From Polyporus tsugae (lineage: Eukaryota > Basidiomycota > Agaricomycetes > Polyporales > Polyporaceae): DNA of 64,000 nt. Under the pieces are notes generated by a model. It had not been told where the DNA came from and searched no databases. It saw only the letters and a list, made by a program, of their open reading frames with translations. The stretch lies in assembly GCA_024305745.1 (NCBI GenBank), contig JAHRBS010000009.1, positions 1,798,001 to 1,862,000 on the forward strand, given 5' to 3'. Every line of letters starts with the position of its first letter. Within the stretch, counting starts at the first letter, position 1. Both the position numbers and the translations under genes were made by a program. This document shows, one piece after another, positions 35,735-45,933 of this stretch.

Positions 35735-37618
35735 TCATGGTTGAAACGTGACTACAAGCTCATTTGCTTGGTAGAAGGAGATACTAGCGGTCGATGCACG
35801 CACTTTCATTCCTTCACGGAGTAATGCTCCCATTGAAACAAGTTTGTTGGTAAGATTTGGGACCAAGGCGACATTCATCAGCCTTATGGTCTTTCCAGAC
35901 TCTAAAGTTAGGAAGACAGTCCCTTCACCAGTCATGAACGTGACCCCATCTGCTGTGTATAGCGGTCGATGGACTTTGTAGTACCGGAAATCGGCGAAGT
36001 CACTCATGTTGAACGTAAAGTGCATTGACGCTCCTGAGTCAAGCATCCACATGTTCGAGTCTTGCCGTTCAATCTGCTTATTCTTTCCCTTACAGCGCGC
36101 ACACTTAGCATGTGAAGAGTGGTGAGGACATGTATTCTGCTCTATAGCTACAGATACATGCGGGCTGTTTACACGACAAGAGGGACTTGCGACATTATCA
36201 GCTGCCATTAAGGGCGCGAAGTCAGCATACAACTTGTTGTGGGGAGAAGAATAGACTGACCAGTACTGATCAAAGAAAGATTCAACTTCATCTTCAACCA
36301 CGCCGAGCGACACGACGTCCTCATCGTCCGTCAGCTCGTTCATCGGGTCGTCCAGAGGGGCGAGGCGCTCCTCTAGGGTGCGCTCTGACATGCGCTCCCT
36401 GAGGGTGCGCTTGCGCTTGGGCGCGCAGTCCTCCTCGCTGTCCGAGTCCTCGAACTGCGAACTGCTGCTCTCCTCGGTGCCACTGGGCAAGTCGTCGCCA
36501 CCACTCATCGTCGGAGATCGGGTTGATGAAGATGCGAGTGGGGTGGCCGCGGGCGAGGCCGCGCGGTTCTGTTCCTCCGGGGCGCAAGGGGCCTGTTGGA
36601 GTCGGACGAGGTCCTCGAGGATGCGGATGCGCTCGAACGTCGGCTGGATGCCGAGTTCCTCGGCGAGGGATATGGCAGACGTGAGCGAGGGGTACTTGTT
36701 GTCCCCTGTCTTTGCGCGGACGGGCTTGCGCATGAGAGCGCGCGGATCCTCCACTCTGCTGGGGCCCTGGGTGATCGTGGTTGGGACGTCAGTGATGTGG
36801 GCAAAAGGCGCCACGTCAACCATATGGGCAAAGTGCGCATGTTGGTGCGCACCTGGCTGTCCACCACGACCACGTCCAGAGCGGCGGCCGCGAGAGCGTC
36901 CACCTTGTTGCTGCTGCCCATCAGGGCGCTGCTGCTGCTGCTGCTGCTGCTGACGGAAGTTGGGGTCCGGCCCCTTGCGCTTGACAGCACTGATCTTGTT
37001 GGCGTTGTTACGCGACTGGTGACGTCCTTGGCGCTGTTCCCAGTGCATGATCACGGCCTGGCGGACGCCGGTGAGCGTGATCTTCTTGATGGCAGGGCCA
37101 GCAGCGTCATCCTTGAGGCCAGAGATGTAGACCTGGATGACGGGATCCATGGACTGAGGGAGCTTGGAGACGAGCATCATCCCCTTGACGTGCTCTGAAA
37201 CGTCGAACTTGTTGGTATCAAGGCGCTGGAAGTGCGCCTCGAGCTTGTCGAGGGCTGGGATAGGATTGGAGTCGCTGGGGATGGTGAGACTGATCGCGGC
37301 ACGGAAGTCTTGATAGACGATGGGGATGCCCGGCTTCCCGTAGTTCGTTTTGAGGTGGTTCCAGATGTCCGCGGCAGTGGTCTTGCTAGCGATGGCACTG
37401 ATGATGCTTTGAGCGAGGCGAAGGCGGATGTTACCCATGGCCTTGCCGTTGAGTTCGTCCCATTCCGCTTGCTTGTCAGTGTCGGTGGCGGGGCGAGACT
37501 CGTTGATGACCTTCCACTGTCCTTGTGCCAGGAGGTAGGACTCCATGGTCACGGCCCACTCGAGGTAGTTGGGGCCCGTGAGGACGCTGGTAACGGCGGT
37601 GTAGAGCGCGTTCGACAT
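35735..37618 (-). CDS. copia-type Gag and aspartic protease
   Basis: 627 residues starting MSNALYTAVTSVLTGPNYLEW, the usual Gag opening (UBN2/Gag-polypeptide type). Instead of a clear CCHC knuckle there is a Gln-rich and Arg/Gly-rich basic region after RKGPDPNFRQ, which may supply RNA binding. A Cys/His-containing segment (HHSSHAKCARCKGKNK) lies just before the protease. The aspartic protease active site is MLDSGASMHFT. The ORF ends at TGA (35737-35735), shortly after the protease, while the frame stays open beyond it into integrase. So it is either a readthrough-regulated polyprotein or a single nonsense mutation. Confidence 0.92.
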   Translation of the reverse strand: MSNALYTAVTSVLTGPNYLEWAVTMESYLLAQGQWKVINESRPATDTDKQAEWDELNGKAMGNIRLRLAQSIISAIASKTTAADIWNHLKTNYGKPGIPIVYQDFRAAISLTIPSDSNPIPALDKLEAHFQRLDTNKFDVSEHVKGMMLVSKLPQSMDPVIQVYISGLKDDAAGPAIKKITLTGVRQAVIMHWEQRQGRHQSRNNANKISAVKRKGPDPNFRQQQQQQQQRPDGQQQQGGRSRGRRSGRGRGGQPGAHQHAHFAHMVDVAPFAHITDVPTTITQGPSRVEDPRALMRKPVRAKTGDNKYPSLTSAISLAEELGIQPTFERIRILEDLVRLQQAPCAPEEQNRAASPAATPLASSSTRSPTMSGGDDLPSGTEESSSSQFEDSDSEEDCAPKRKRTLRERMSERTLEERLAPLDDPMNELTDDEDVVSLGVVEDEVESFFDQYWSVYSSPHNKLYADFAPLMAADNVASPSCRVNSPHVSVAIEQNTCPHHSSHAKCARCKGKNKQIERQDSNMWMLDSGASMHFTFNMSDFADFRYYKVHRPLYTADGVTFMTGEGTVFLTLESGKTIRLMNVALVPNLTNKLVSMGALLREGMKVRASTASISFYQANELVVTFQP

Positions 37619-37921
37619 CGTGCGAGAGGGGTTAAAGTCTGGAGGGAAGAAGACGTGTCAGTCAACATCCACAAAGACTTTTTAGGGCAGCGGTCATGGA
37701 AAAACGCGCTGGCATAGGTTCCCCCTCTATTTGGTGGAGGGCAGGCAGCGACCTCGAAGGCGCGCCACATCCAGCTCCACTGCTGTGGATGGCAGGCAGC
37801 GGATAATCGCGCCACATCCATCCAACAGGTCGTCTGCCATAACGGCGACAAAGGGATTCCAGGCGAGCTGGGAGCCTCACAGGTCGCAGCCAGCAATGAG
37901 CGGCGCAGTACCTGGGCATCA

Positions 37922-37936
37922 CCAGGGCTCATAACC
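37922..37936 (-). other. primer binding site, initiator-tRNA-Met half-molecule type
   Basis: On the minus strand GGTTATGAGCCCTGG directly follows the 5' LTR with no spacer. GGGCTCATAACC, its complement, is the anticodon-arm sequence of eukaryotic initiator tRNA-Met, not the 3' acceptor end. The site therefore fits priming by an internally cleaved tRNA, as known for Drosophila copia and yeast Ty5. Confidence 0.75.
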
Positions 37937-38264
37937 TGTTGAACCCAGGGGCAAAGCCCACACCGGGCAGCAACTCTAGCGGAAGCTCTGCATACTCACC
38001 TGGAGGGGTTGTTGAGGCTTGTTAAGTGATGATGGTGGTAGGGTCTAAAGAACTGTCTGTATTGGGGGCTCTGGGGAGCCCGTATATATACTACTAGATT
38101 ACATAAGAACTGTACAGTAGCATACACGGTGCACAGTCGAGCTGTGCGTGATTATCATAGACGAGGCTATGAGTAATCTGGCATGTGTGACAACTGGCGC
38201 TATGGCGGTGTCACAGCCTAGCGGCTATGTTGGCTGCCAGCGCTTGGCAGTGCCGCGCTCAACA
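37937..38264 (-). repeat. LTR, 5' copy relative to element transcription
   Basis: A 328-bp repeat matching 31923-32250 except at two positions. It is followed by the CCAAT duplication at 38265-38269 and is adjacent to the primer binding site. Confidence 0.95.
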
Positions 38265-39175
38265 CCAATGCCCCACTGTGAGCTGCGGAGTGTGTGTGCT
38301 GCCTGCGTGAGGGTGCACGGAAGAAAAGGGTGTTGCCTGCCAGCTCAATTGGTCTGGGATGACCATGACTCGTCGCTAGTGACGAGGAGGCAGCAGTGCC
38401 GAGTCCGACTAGTACTGCAGGTCGCTGCAAAGCTAGATGAGGACCCCGTGGGGTACTTACTATGGCCTACGAGGGAGTCTGCAGTCCCCTATGGAGGCTC
38501 TAGGTACTTGTAATCCGAGTCCAACCCCGGGCCAAAGTTAAGTTGCAGTGACATGAGATTATGTTCGCTGCTCCGGGCGACGCGCGTCTACATTACCATT
38601 TTGGTCTCGGGAGGATTCGGGCTGTCGATGTGGCGGCGCTCGGCCCCAGGCTCTTGTCAACGGCGGTCATCATCCTCTGGGAACATAAGTAGTATATCAT
38701 CGACTGCGCTATGCGCCCCAAGGACTCTTTTAAAGCATCCTATGCGGAACGCACTCGGTCCCATTGAATCCTGTCGTTCACTCTCTGGCACCAGTGGACT
38801 CTGCGGTCACGACAAGTTGTACGTGGCTGAGCAAACCCACGCGCAAGAGCGATGCCTTGGTTATCGTACGCTATTCTATTCAACAATTCTGTTTTCTTAT
38901 TTACTCACTCCACTTAGAGTGCCAGTGCGCAGACATCGTCTTCGATCTGATCCACCGTCGGCTACTCCACGGCCATGGAAATGACGGTATCACTACATTT
39001 CGACTTGCGGTCACTGCCCTAGTAGCGGGTAGGGTGCGCAAACATGATACTGTATCCGATATGGTTTCGGCACTCGACTGCGGTTTGCTGCGGGGGACCT
39101 CTCGTCTTAATAGCCTGGAACAGGCGCTGTGAAGACCCACCAACACTACTACACCCCACGCACACGTATTCGAGA
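38265..39175. other. right flank of the retrotransposon, nothing recognised
   Basis: No supported gene. ORFs of up to ~140 codons here lack domain features. The last ~50 bp (CACCAACACTACTAC) resemble the leader of the small secreted-peptide gene. Confidence 0.5.
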
Positions 39176-39421
39176 ATGCGCGTCACGATTCTTCCTCTTA
39201 TTTTCTTCATATTCCAAGCGACATCTCTTGCCACGAGTGCTCCAGTAGAGGCTCGTGACGGTGCGTTCTCCTGCTTCAGCGCATTTTTATCCCGGGTCTA
39301 ACGTGGCATTCGTCCTGTAGTCGCTGCAGACGACGCGAGGACCGGGGCTTCATGGCTCTCTCGTGTCGACAAACGAGGCAACTTCTTCGTTTCCGCACGA
39401 CTCAAAGTATCGCAAGTGTGA
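39176..39421 (+). CDS. small secreted peptide precursor, paralogue 1
   Basis: Two exons, 39176-39260 and 39321-39421, give 61 residues with a GT-AG intron in phase 1. The N-terminus MRVTILPLIFFIFQATSLATS looks like a signal peptide, probably cleaved near ATSA. A short acidic spacer is followed by ASWLSRVDKR, a Kex2-type Lys-Arg site, and a 14-residue tail starting GNFFVSARL. The first exon is 85 nt, as in the gene at 40713, and the intron phase is the same; both also share a W-L-S motif before a dibasic pair. It is either a peptide precursor (RiPP or signalling) or a small secreted protein. The coding call rests on this paralogy alone. Confidence 0.5.
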
Positions 39422-39834
39422 GGACGGAGGCTTATGTTTTCAGGTGAGGGGCTTTCAAACTACCTCCGTTCGCCTCTCACAATGCGCTCCAGCTTGAACT
39501 TCCTAGGTTTAATGTGTACTATAATACACGCCTGCGGAATGCGGCAGTGTATACTTGAACATATATTTGCATCCCAAAGCTATTTCCAGTCTTTATCCCG
39601 TATATCCAACATATGAAAGACCAGTGGCGGTGGAACCTCAGTTGTGTGCCAGTGCGTAGCCTGTTGTAGAAAGAAGCGTCTCTCCCGCGTCCTGAACGAG
39701 AGGGTCGTAGATGTTGTCAAAGCTGCAGCGAATCGCACATCTATCAACCAAATACAAGGAAGCCCGGGTTTGGGTTATAACACATTTGTCGTTGCTCGAG
39801 TCCTGGGTAACACTCCGTCTTTCATGCTCCCCAA

Positions 39835-40407
39835 TTGGGGTCGTATATTCGACTTCCTCTGGAAGTCTCTACGCTGCCTGCGGACTTCGGGGGTTTTCTG
39901 CGGCGTGATGATCAGACATACCAGTACTACGTGCGGATGTTGTACTGTCGCACGTCGCCGCCCACTATTCCTATCAAGGTTACTCTGGATGTTGGTTCTG
40001 TGGACGAATACAGGGTTTCGGGCCTTCCATCATGTGGGATCCGTCTTGACGTTAACGCCGATCTGATTGTGACTCCAACCCCCTGGAGTAGTAGTAAGCT
40101 TTTCCTATACTTACATCTAGTACTACTATGCTCGACACGTACGAGAACGACTGAGCGCGGCTTGACAGCCGTATCTGGAAGATCTCCACCGAAGGTGGCT
40201 CGCAACACAGCCGCAGGCGGGGGTGCTAGAGTGACCTGCGTCCACGCATATGAACTAAGGATCCGTCAGAAGCTGACGCCCGTCGCAGTCAATATCCAGT
40301 CGTCGTGTCCCTGGGGTTGGCGCCTCTGCCATTGTCGTCGCCTCTGTGGCGTTGACAGCTTCCGCGAGGCCCCACGCCTACTGAGGATACGGGTTATCAT
40401 TCTTTAG
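39835..40407 (+). CDS. unrecognised ORF, possible exon-containing fragment
   Basis: A 190-codon open frame whose first ~75 codons (TLPADFGGFLRRDDQTYQYY and onward to VNADLIVTPTP) look more protein-like than the Arg/Thr-rich remainder. It may be part of a spliced gene starting further left. No domain, signal peptide or paralogue in the window was recognised. It may be non-coding. Confidence 0.2.
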   Translation: MGSYIRLPLEVSTLPADFGGFLRRDDQTYQYYVRMLYCRTSPPTIPIKVTLDVGSVDEYRVSGLPSCGIRLDVNADLIVTPTPWSSSKLFLYLHLVLLCSTRTRTTERGLTAVSGRSPPKVARNTAAGGGARVTCVHAYELRIRQKLTPVAVNIQSSCPWGWRLCHCRRLCGVDSFREAPRLLRIRVIIL

Positions 40408-40632
40408 GAGGCACCTGGCACCGATGCGGTGATTGGGATATCCGTATACGCCCACAATAGACACCGTGAATCACGGGATGTCTTATTTGACGTTGCCCAC
40501 TCTCTATCAACTGGAAGCCGTCCATATGTATGCCGGATGCAGGTAGTCGAGTAATTGCGCGGTCTTCATTTGTGGTTCCGAGGCCCGCGAAGTGAAGAGG
40601 ACCTTTGGGATACAGGTACCACGTGTAGGAGC

Positions 40633-40640
40633 TATATAAA
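40633..40640 (+). promoter_or_regulatory. TATA box of small secreted peptide gene 2
   Basis: TATATAAA lies 73 bp upstream of the ATG at 40713, a textbook spacing for a highly expressed small secreted-protein gene. Confidence 0.65.
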
Positions 40641-40712
40641 AGCCGTCCATATGGAGTCAGGGAGACCGCACATCCACCGATAGACTGAGCTACTCAACAC
40701 GTACCACTCAAT

Positions 40713-40969
40713 ATGCCTTCGACTCGATACCTCCTCCTCGCAACTCTTCTCGTCGTCCTCGCGGCGTTGGCCGTTGATGCTGCACCAATACCCGCAGGTA
40801 CGAGCACTTGTTATCTTCTGAACTAGGGGGGGCGTGCTCACCCGACACCGCAGCCCCAGAAGACATGGCCATCGGGGTCACCGAGGCCGACTGGCTCAGC
40901 GCCAACAACCAGCGGAGGGATGGTCAGTGCGCTTGCTCGCCTTCCATAGCATTCTCGAGGCGGCATTGA
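40713..40969 (+). CDS. small secreted peptide precursor, paralogue 2
   Basis: Exons 40713-40797 and 40854-40969 give 66 residues. The N-terminus MPSTRYLLLATLLVVLAALA is a strong signal peptide, followed by VDAAPIPA. Exon 1 is 85 nt with a phase-1 donor, as in the gene at 39176. The spacer contains TEADWLSANNQRR, matching the ASWLSRVDKR block of paralogue 1, and a short tail follows (DGQCACSPSIAFSRRH) with two cysteines and another Arg-Arg. A second intron starting at 40923 (GTCAGT) is possible and would change the C-terminus. A TATA box lies 73 bp upstream of the ATG. Confidence 0.5.
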
Positions 40970-41608
40970 CTCCGACTCATCATCCTCGATTCCGGCGTTT
41001 GGCCTCCGAAGGAACCCGAGGCTGAGCGTCATCGACTGAGCCTCAGAGCCAGTCACTAGATATCGGCGGGGTTCCAATGCCTCACGGTAAGCCGAAGAAC
41101 AGCGTTCGAATGTGATTTGCTCACTGACGTTCACTGCTTGATAGATCACCCACGATAGACCATACTTGCCATCGAATCCACCTGCATCTGTATTCTTTAC
41201 TTGTATCTGTGCTTCCAATCAGTGTTGTAGGACGATGTGTTGAATAGACGACGACTGACCTTTCGCTGATTGATCCGCCGTGTCCAAATTGGAACACAAG
41301 GCCACTAGAACGCCATAATCTGCATCAGAGGGGGCATCCATAACTTATGTCCTGAGGCGACAGTTCATGGACATGTGTCATTCGAACATCCCCGAGAGGA
41401 CGCAGTGGTCGGAAAAATTCCACGTAATGCACGAGGCATTGTCCGATGATATCACGCCAACGGTTCGCAGTTACTGCGGCGAGAAGATGTCCTGAAAAGG
41501 CTTCAAAATAAGTTTCGATCCATCAATCAGGCATACAGGACATCTGTTACGTGGTCATTCACAAGGGCTGTCCGTCACCACAAACCCCAACTCTGTCCCG
41601 CCTGTGAT

Positions 41609-42238
41609 TCAGGTTCGAGTCCCGCTCGCCCACTCGGCATACTCCTTCTGATTATCCTCCACAGCCTCGTACACCGCACGCCAATCCAAGCACTTGCGAA
41701 CGGGATGGGGCTCGACGGGATGAATGTTGGACGGGTACTGGTACGGGTCGAGATGCGTGTCGCCGCGGCACAGTATGATCTGTCGGATGTAGTTCATGCA
41801 GTGCCGCGCTGGCTGCTCGTCGCGCTGCGCGCGGGGCTTCGTCAGCTGGTCGCGCATGACGTCGAGGCAGCGCAGTTGGTGGAACATGGCCACCATGAAC
41901 GGCTCGCGGCGCGCGCCGAGGTGGACGAGGCCCTCGCCCGGGACCAGCGCGCCCCAGGCCTGCGAGGCGTTGAGGTCGTAGCGGAGGCCGCTGTCGAAGG
42001 CGAAGGCGACGGGCTTGCGCTCGACGTCCCATACGCCGCCTGGGGAGAAGAGAGTTGAGGGTTCAGATGTGCATGCGAAGCTCTGGAGAATCGACTTACC
42101 ATTTGGTTTCAACTGATGTTTCGATTGACGGTATAGTGACGTGAGGTTGACGAACTTGTACGTGAAGTTGAGTCCAAGGAAGAGGATAGCAATGGACAGG
42201 ATGAAAGACTCGAATCGTCGTGGTGAGGGCATGTTCAA
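41609..42238 (-). CDS. UstYa-like (DUF3328) oxidase family protein 1
   Basis: Exons 42238-42100 and 42039-41609 give 189 residues. The 60-nt intron (GTAAGT...CCCAG) keeps the frame, so an unspliced 209-residue reading is also open. A single transmembrane helix near the N-terminus (FILSIAILFLGLNFTYKF, residues 12-29) precedes the DUF3328 domain. The two family motifs are HQLRCLDVMR (residues 100-109) and RHCMNYIRQIILC (125-137). In UstYa/UstYb proteins the paired HxxHC motifs are thought to bind metal for oxidative peptide cyclisation or related oxidations. Here the first motif is HQLRC, lacking the second histidine. A second in-frame ATG at 42232 is an alternative start. Confidence 0.82.
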   Translation of the reverse strand: MNMPSPRRFESFILSIAILFLGLNFTYKFVNLTSLYRQSKHQLKPNGKSILQSFACTSEPSTLFSPGGVWDVERKPVAFAFDSGLRYDLNASQAWGALVPGEGLVHLGARREPFMVAMFHQLRCLDVMRDQLTKPRAQRDEQPARHCMNYIRQIILCRGDTHLDPYQYPSNIHPVEPHPVRKCLDWRAVYEAVEDNQKEYAEWASGTRT

Positions 42239-43377
42239 TAGGGGAGGACAGGTAAGAGGAAGGGGGAAGATGAGTACTCAACACCTTGGGGAGGTCTACT
42301 CAGGGAGGACGGCACTGGTTTGGCATGGGAATGCTGGGATGGCGATACGAGGGTTGCGCCTGCCAGAACCCCGGGGAATCGGGAACAGAGGTAATACCTT
42401 CAGTGTTTCCCAAAGTTTAAGCAGATCCGAGCCTATATTCCTCACAAGTCAGAGTCAGATCCATGATACTGTTCAAATTCGCAGGGACGTACTAGATGCA
42501 CAGGAAGAAGCCTTCTCTTCGTCGCCGCCCGGCTCGGATGACTCACAAGTCGATTGCATCACAATTCCGACAGGAGTTCGTTGTCCGTTTCAGCGTCCCA
42601 GACGTAGATCGCACGACATGGGCTGTTCATATGCACCCGCGGCCATTCGAGGATGATACTGGAGGAGGCAGTTCGTTGACAAGCGTTGTGACGCCTATGT
42701 AAGTACAAGTAGTGGGAGTCGGTGAGGCGGTGAATCAACGTTCAACAGCGCCACGTGGCATGTTCATTGTCATCCCGGTCTTCGTCTGGTCCGAATCGGA
42801 ACTTGACCCTGAACCACGCCTTCGTCCGACAGGCACATCATCTTCCAGCTGCTTTCAAGTTCTTTCAAGTGTGCACTGTATGTTTTCTTGGAAGCCTTCT
42901 CAAGCCATGCATGTGTACTCATGGGAACCTTGTGCCAGACTCATACCCCAACCTGGCAGCCTTGTTTGTACTTTCGTGTCATAGTTCGTAATGGAGATAC
43001 TGCAGGCTTTACCGCGTCCCGTCCCCTTGCATCATTTCAAGGGGGCCGACTTCACCGTGCCGGTGAGAGTTTACCTTAAATTCCAGTTCTTGCAGAGCGC
43101 TGATTAGACGGTGGACAGCGTCTCTTCCGAGTCGCGCGAGCTTCCGCCGTCTCAGAGTCTACGAGCTGTGCGACAGTCGTTTGCTGGTGAACAAACAAAC
43201 TTTATTTCTTCCCATACACCGGCGGTTATTTTCGGGACAAGACGTCGGCCTGCATAGCCCAGTCATCAGTGTCTGAGGAGTTTGCAGCGGTGTAACCGTT
43301 TTGATAGAACTACTCCTCGCCGCAAACTCAAGATGTTCTCTCCCCTCCCGCCTCATTCTCACACACACTCCTCCACC

Positions 43378-44448
43378 ATGCCCTCCGGACGAATCCCTCA
43401 AGACGAACATATCGCTCTCCTACAGAACGGGGAGAATGGCTCCCAAGACTTTGATGACGAGTATCCTCACCACGAAGCAGGTACATATCTCCGTGCTATA
43501 TGGCGTTCCATTCACTCACTACGTATGTACTACACGGTGCGCAGCATCCACAGGACAGCCGCCAGCATGGTACCAGCCCAAAACTGGCCCGTCGACCTTG
43601 ACATGGGTGCTGGCCCTCGTGGTCATCGTCGCTGCCACAGACGGAATCGCGCTGCTCTACATGTCCCGAATCATGGACACGGTCTTCGCCGACCTCAGCA
43701 CCGATAAGCTCGACTTTGCGAATCCCTACCATGGCCTCGACGCCCTCTACAGCTCGGGCAAGATCAACTCGTCCAAGATCGATCCCATACAGAACATCCC
43801 GCGCGTCGTCGCGCAGGTGTTCCCCGACCGCCCCAAGGAGCCAGCTCCCGTCGGCGAGCACGACCTGTTCAACAAGGTGTTCGGGACGCTTTCCCCACAC
43901 GAGAAACATCTCCACGTATCGCCTAACGTACGTGCTCGGCGTATCGGCTCCCATGTTCAAGTGACTGAAGCACTGAATGCATGACTCCAGGTCCACACGA
44001 TAGCGCAGCTCCGTGCGCTCGACTTCGGGATGGAGGAGTGCTCGCTCGTCATCCAGCTCCCGGGACATGGGGACCGCATCGAGGGGAAGGAGCCATTCCG
44101 ATTCAACCAACTATCTGCTTTCGACGTGTACCGACTCAATGCGCCAAAGCCCCTCGACGTCCGGAAGCTGTCGTATAGCACGAAGCCTCCTGCACAGGAG
44201 AGGGTCGCGTCCCTCATCCTGAAAGGTGGCGAGGAGAACCTCATAACGACATTCCCATGCCCGTGGGGAACACTGCACACGTTCGAGGTCGTATGCGGTG
44301 AGGGCTCGAATTGCTTGCTCGACATCTGGTCGAGTCAGAACACGACGTACGGTGAGCACTTTTTCGCTTCTCCGTCGTGCGGGAGCAATGTGTGTACTGA
44401 CTCGGTGTCTGGGCAGGCATTTACATGTATCAGCATCAAACTGTTTGA
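43378..44448 (+). CDS. single-pass membrane protein of unknown function
   Basis: Four exons: 43378-43480, 43554-43927, 43991-44351 and 44417-44448. They total 289 residues. An acidic cytosolic-looking N-terminus (MPSGRIPQDEHIALLQ) is followed by one hydrophobic helix (LTWVLALVVIVAATDGIALL). A lumenal or extracellular domain contains VHTIAQLRALDFGMEECSL, SLILKGGEENLITTFPCPWG and EVVCGEGSNCLLDIWSSQ. The last exon encodes only GIYMYQHQTV. The tidy exon structure and strong codon bias support a real gene, but I do not recognise the family. It lies between the two UstYa-like genes and may belong with them. An in-frame ATG at 43333 would add 15 residues. Confidence 0.72.
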
Positions 44449-45933
44449 CCAGATATTGCAGAATGGAAGTTCATCGTTCGTCAATAGGCTGTGTACTGTA
44501 GTCACACCCATAGCGACTCATCGGACTTTCTGCGCCTCCGCCGCATCTCGCATCCCTACACAGCACGTGGGATCATTACGATTGAAACTGGAGTGGGCGA
44601 CTACTAGTACGGGACCCCGCACCCATGGACCTCTGGGCCGCTGACTCTCTCCTGATACTCGGTGAAGGGACTAGGAAACAGTGTACCCTGAACGTTGACT
44701 AGGATCTTCGCCGGCCTAGACAGTACACCTTGTATTGTACCTAAATTTATCCATTGAACTTGATAACGGTCAAGCACGGCATTCCAGAGACTGTTACTGG
44801 TTTACCAATCCCAAGGGATGTATGGGATGACGTACCTATCACCACTCTAACGCAGAAGGGATCAAAACCTCCGGCGGGCAATGCGATGCTAACCGTGAGC
44901 TGCAAACCCAGTTGCCATAACCATGTCCCGCCCGGGGAAAGCAAAATGTGCGGGAGAGGTCTTCGCCGCTTGCGCCTTTGGCGGCCCATGTTCTGGCATA
45001 ACTTCTTGACATTAATGCATTGGCCGGCGCTCGCGACGGCGGCCTGTACAAGTGAACAAGGCCCGGATGACACAAATGATGGGATGTTTCGATGATCATC
45101 AACGGACCTGTTCACGATACTGTAACTGTGTGGAATGATCACTCAACGTCGACAACGGACTGTGCCCGTACCCCTTGGATGCGCAACGTACTGCACCGGA
45201 ACACGGACGGAAGTTGTACGCAGCCGGGAAGGGGCCCTCATCCTCAGCGGAAGAGACGTGTCAATGTCGAAGGCCGGCGACAGGAAGCCTGGGACTGAGT
45301 GTCAGCGTCTTCCGGTTCCCACATATCCTTCCTCCTCTTGGGCTCCCAGACGAATTTCCAAGGGGGGAAACTTGAATTGTGGTACCCCACACTAGTTGCA
45401 GTCGTCCACCGTCGCCTACAGTCAAATTGGAGTAATCAAGGAAAACATAATCAGCGCGGTGCGAGCGCTGCGCCGTGACGTTTGTGCTAAGGCTTGACAT
45501 GTGGTTTGACTGGAATCTGAGGCAACTGCGTCACCCTTGACGTGGCTGTCCCTGCTAAATATACCGTCTCGTCAATATTAATGCCGTGCACGGAATCATA
45601 AGTTGGCGTACGACCTGACCTGTCGTAACGGGCGATAGTTCGGTACATGAGACAAGACCTTGTCTGAGTTACCAATTGCCTTCTCTGAGAGGCTCCCATG
45701 GTGTCCGTGGCTGTAGGTGGCATACAGGCAGTCCGTAAACATCTCGGCGCCCGGGTTTTAGGCAGTACCAGGTCTGGGGTTCATTGCCTGTCGAAACGTT
45801 GGGGGAGTCAGCGAGACAGTGGTAACTGTTGATTTGCAGCGGTATGCGGGACCGCCACGACAGGTGGATTCCCTAACACCTTTCTGGGGGTAACGCGGAT
45901 CGAGTTCACTTCCTTACCACGATATTCCTCTCC
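44449..45933. other. intergenic region between the membrane protein and the second UstYa-like gene
   Basis: ORFs of 113 and 131 codons overlap on opposite strands around 44750-45140, with no recognisable domain. Nothing else is supported. Confidence 0.5.

Larger units (their letters stand above)
31923..38264 (-). mobile_element. Ty1/copia-type LTR retrotransposon, 6342 bp
   Basis: Two 328-bp LTRs bound an internal region that encodes, on the minus strand, Gag, protease, integrase, reverse transcriptase and RNase H in that order. Integrase before RT is the copia arrangement. The LTRs begin TGTTGA and end TCAACA and differ by only two substitutions by eye. A CCAAT duplication flanks the element, so the insertion is recent. 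The coding region is one continuous frame from 37618 to 32261 except for a single TGA. The element sits about 220 bp downstream of the dehydrogenase pseudogene. Confidence 0.95.

Noticed and set aside
41581..41640. tRNA T-arm-like GGTTCGAGTCCCGC
   Set aside because: The stem does not pair properly, no acceptor or anticodon arm fits around it, and it overlaps the end of the UstYa-like gene.
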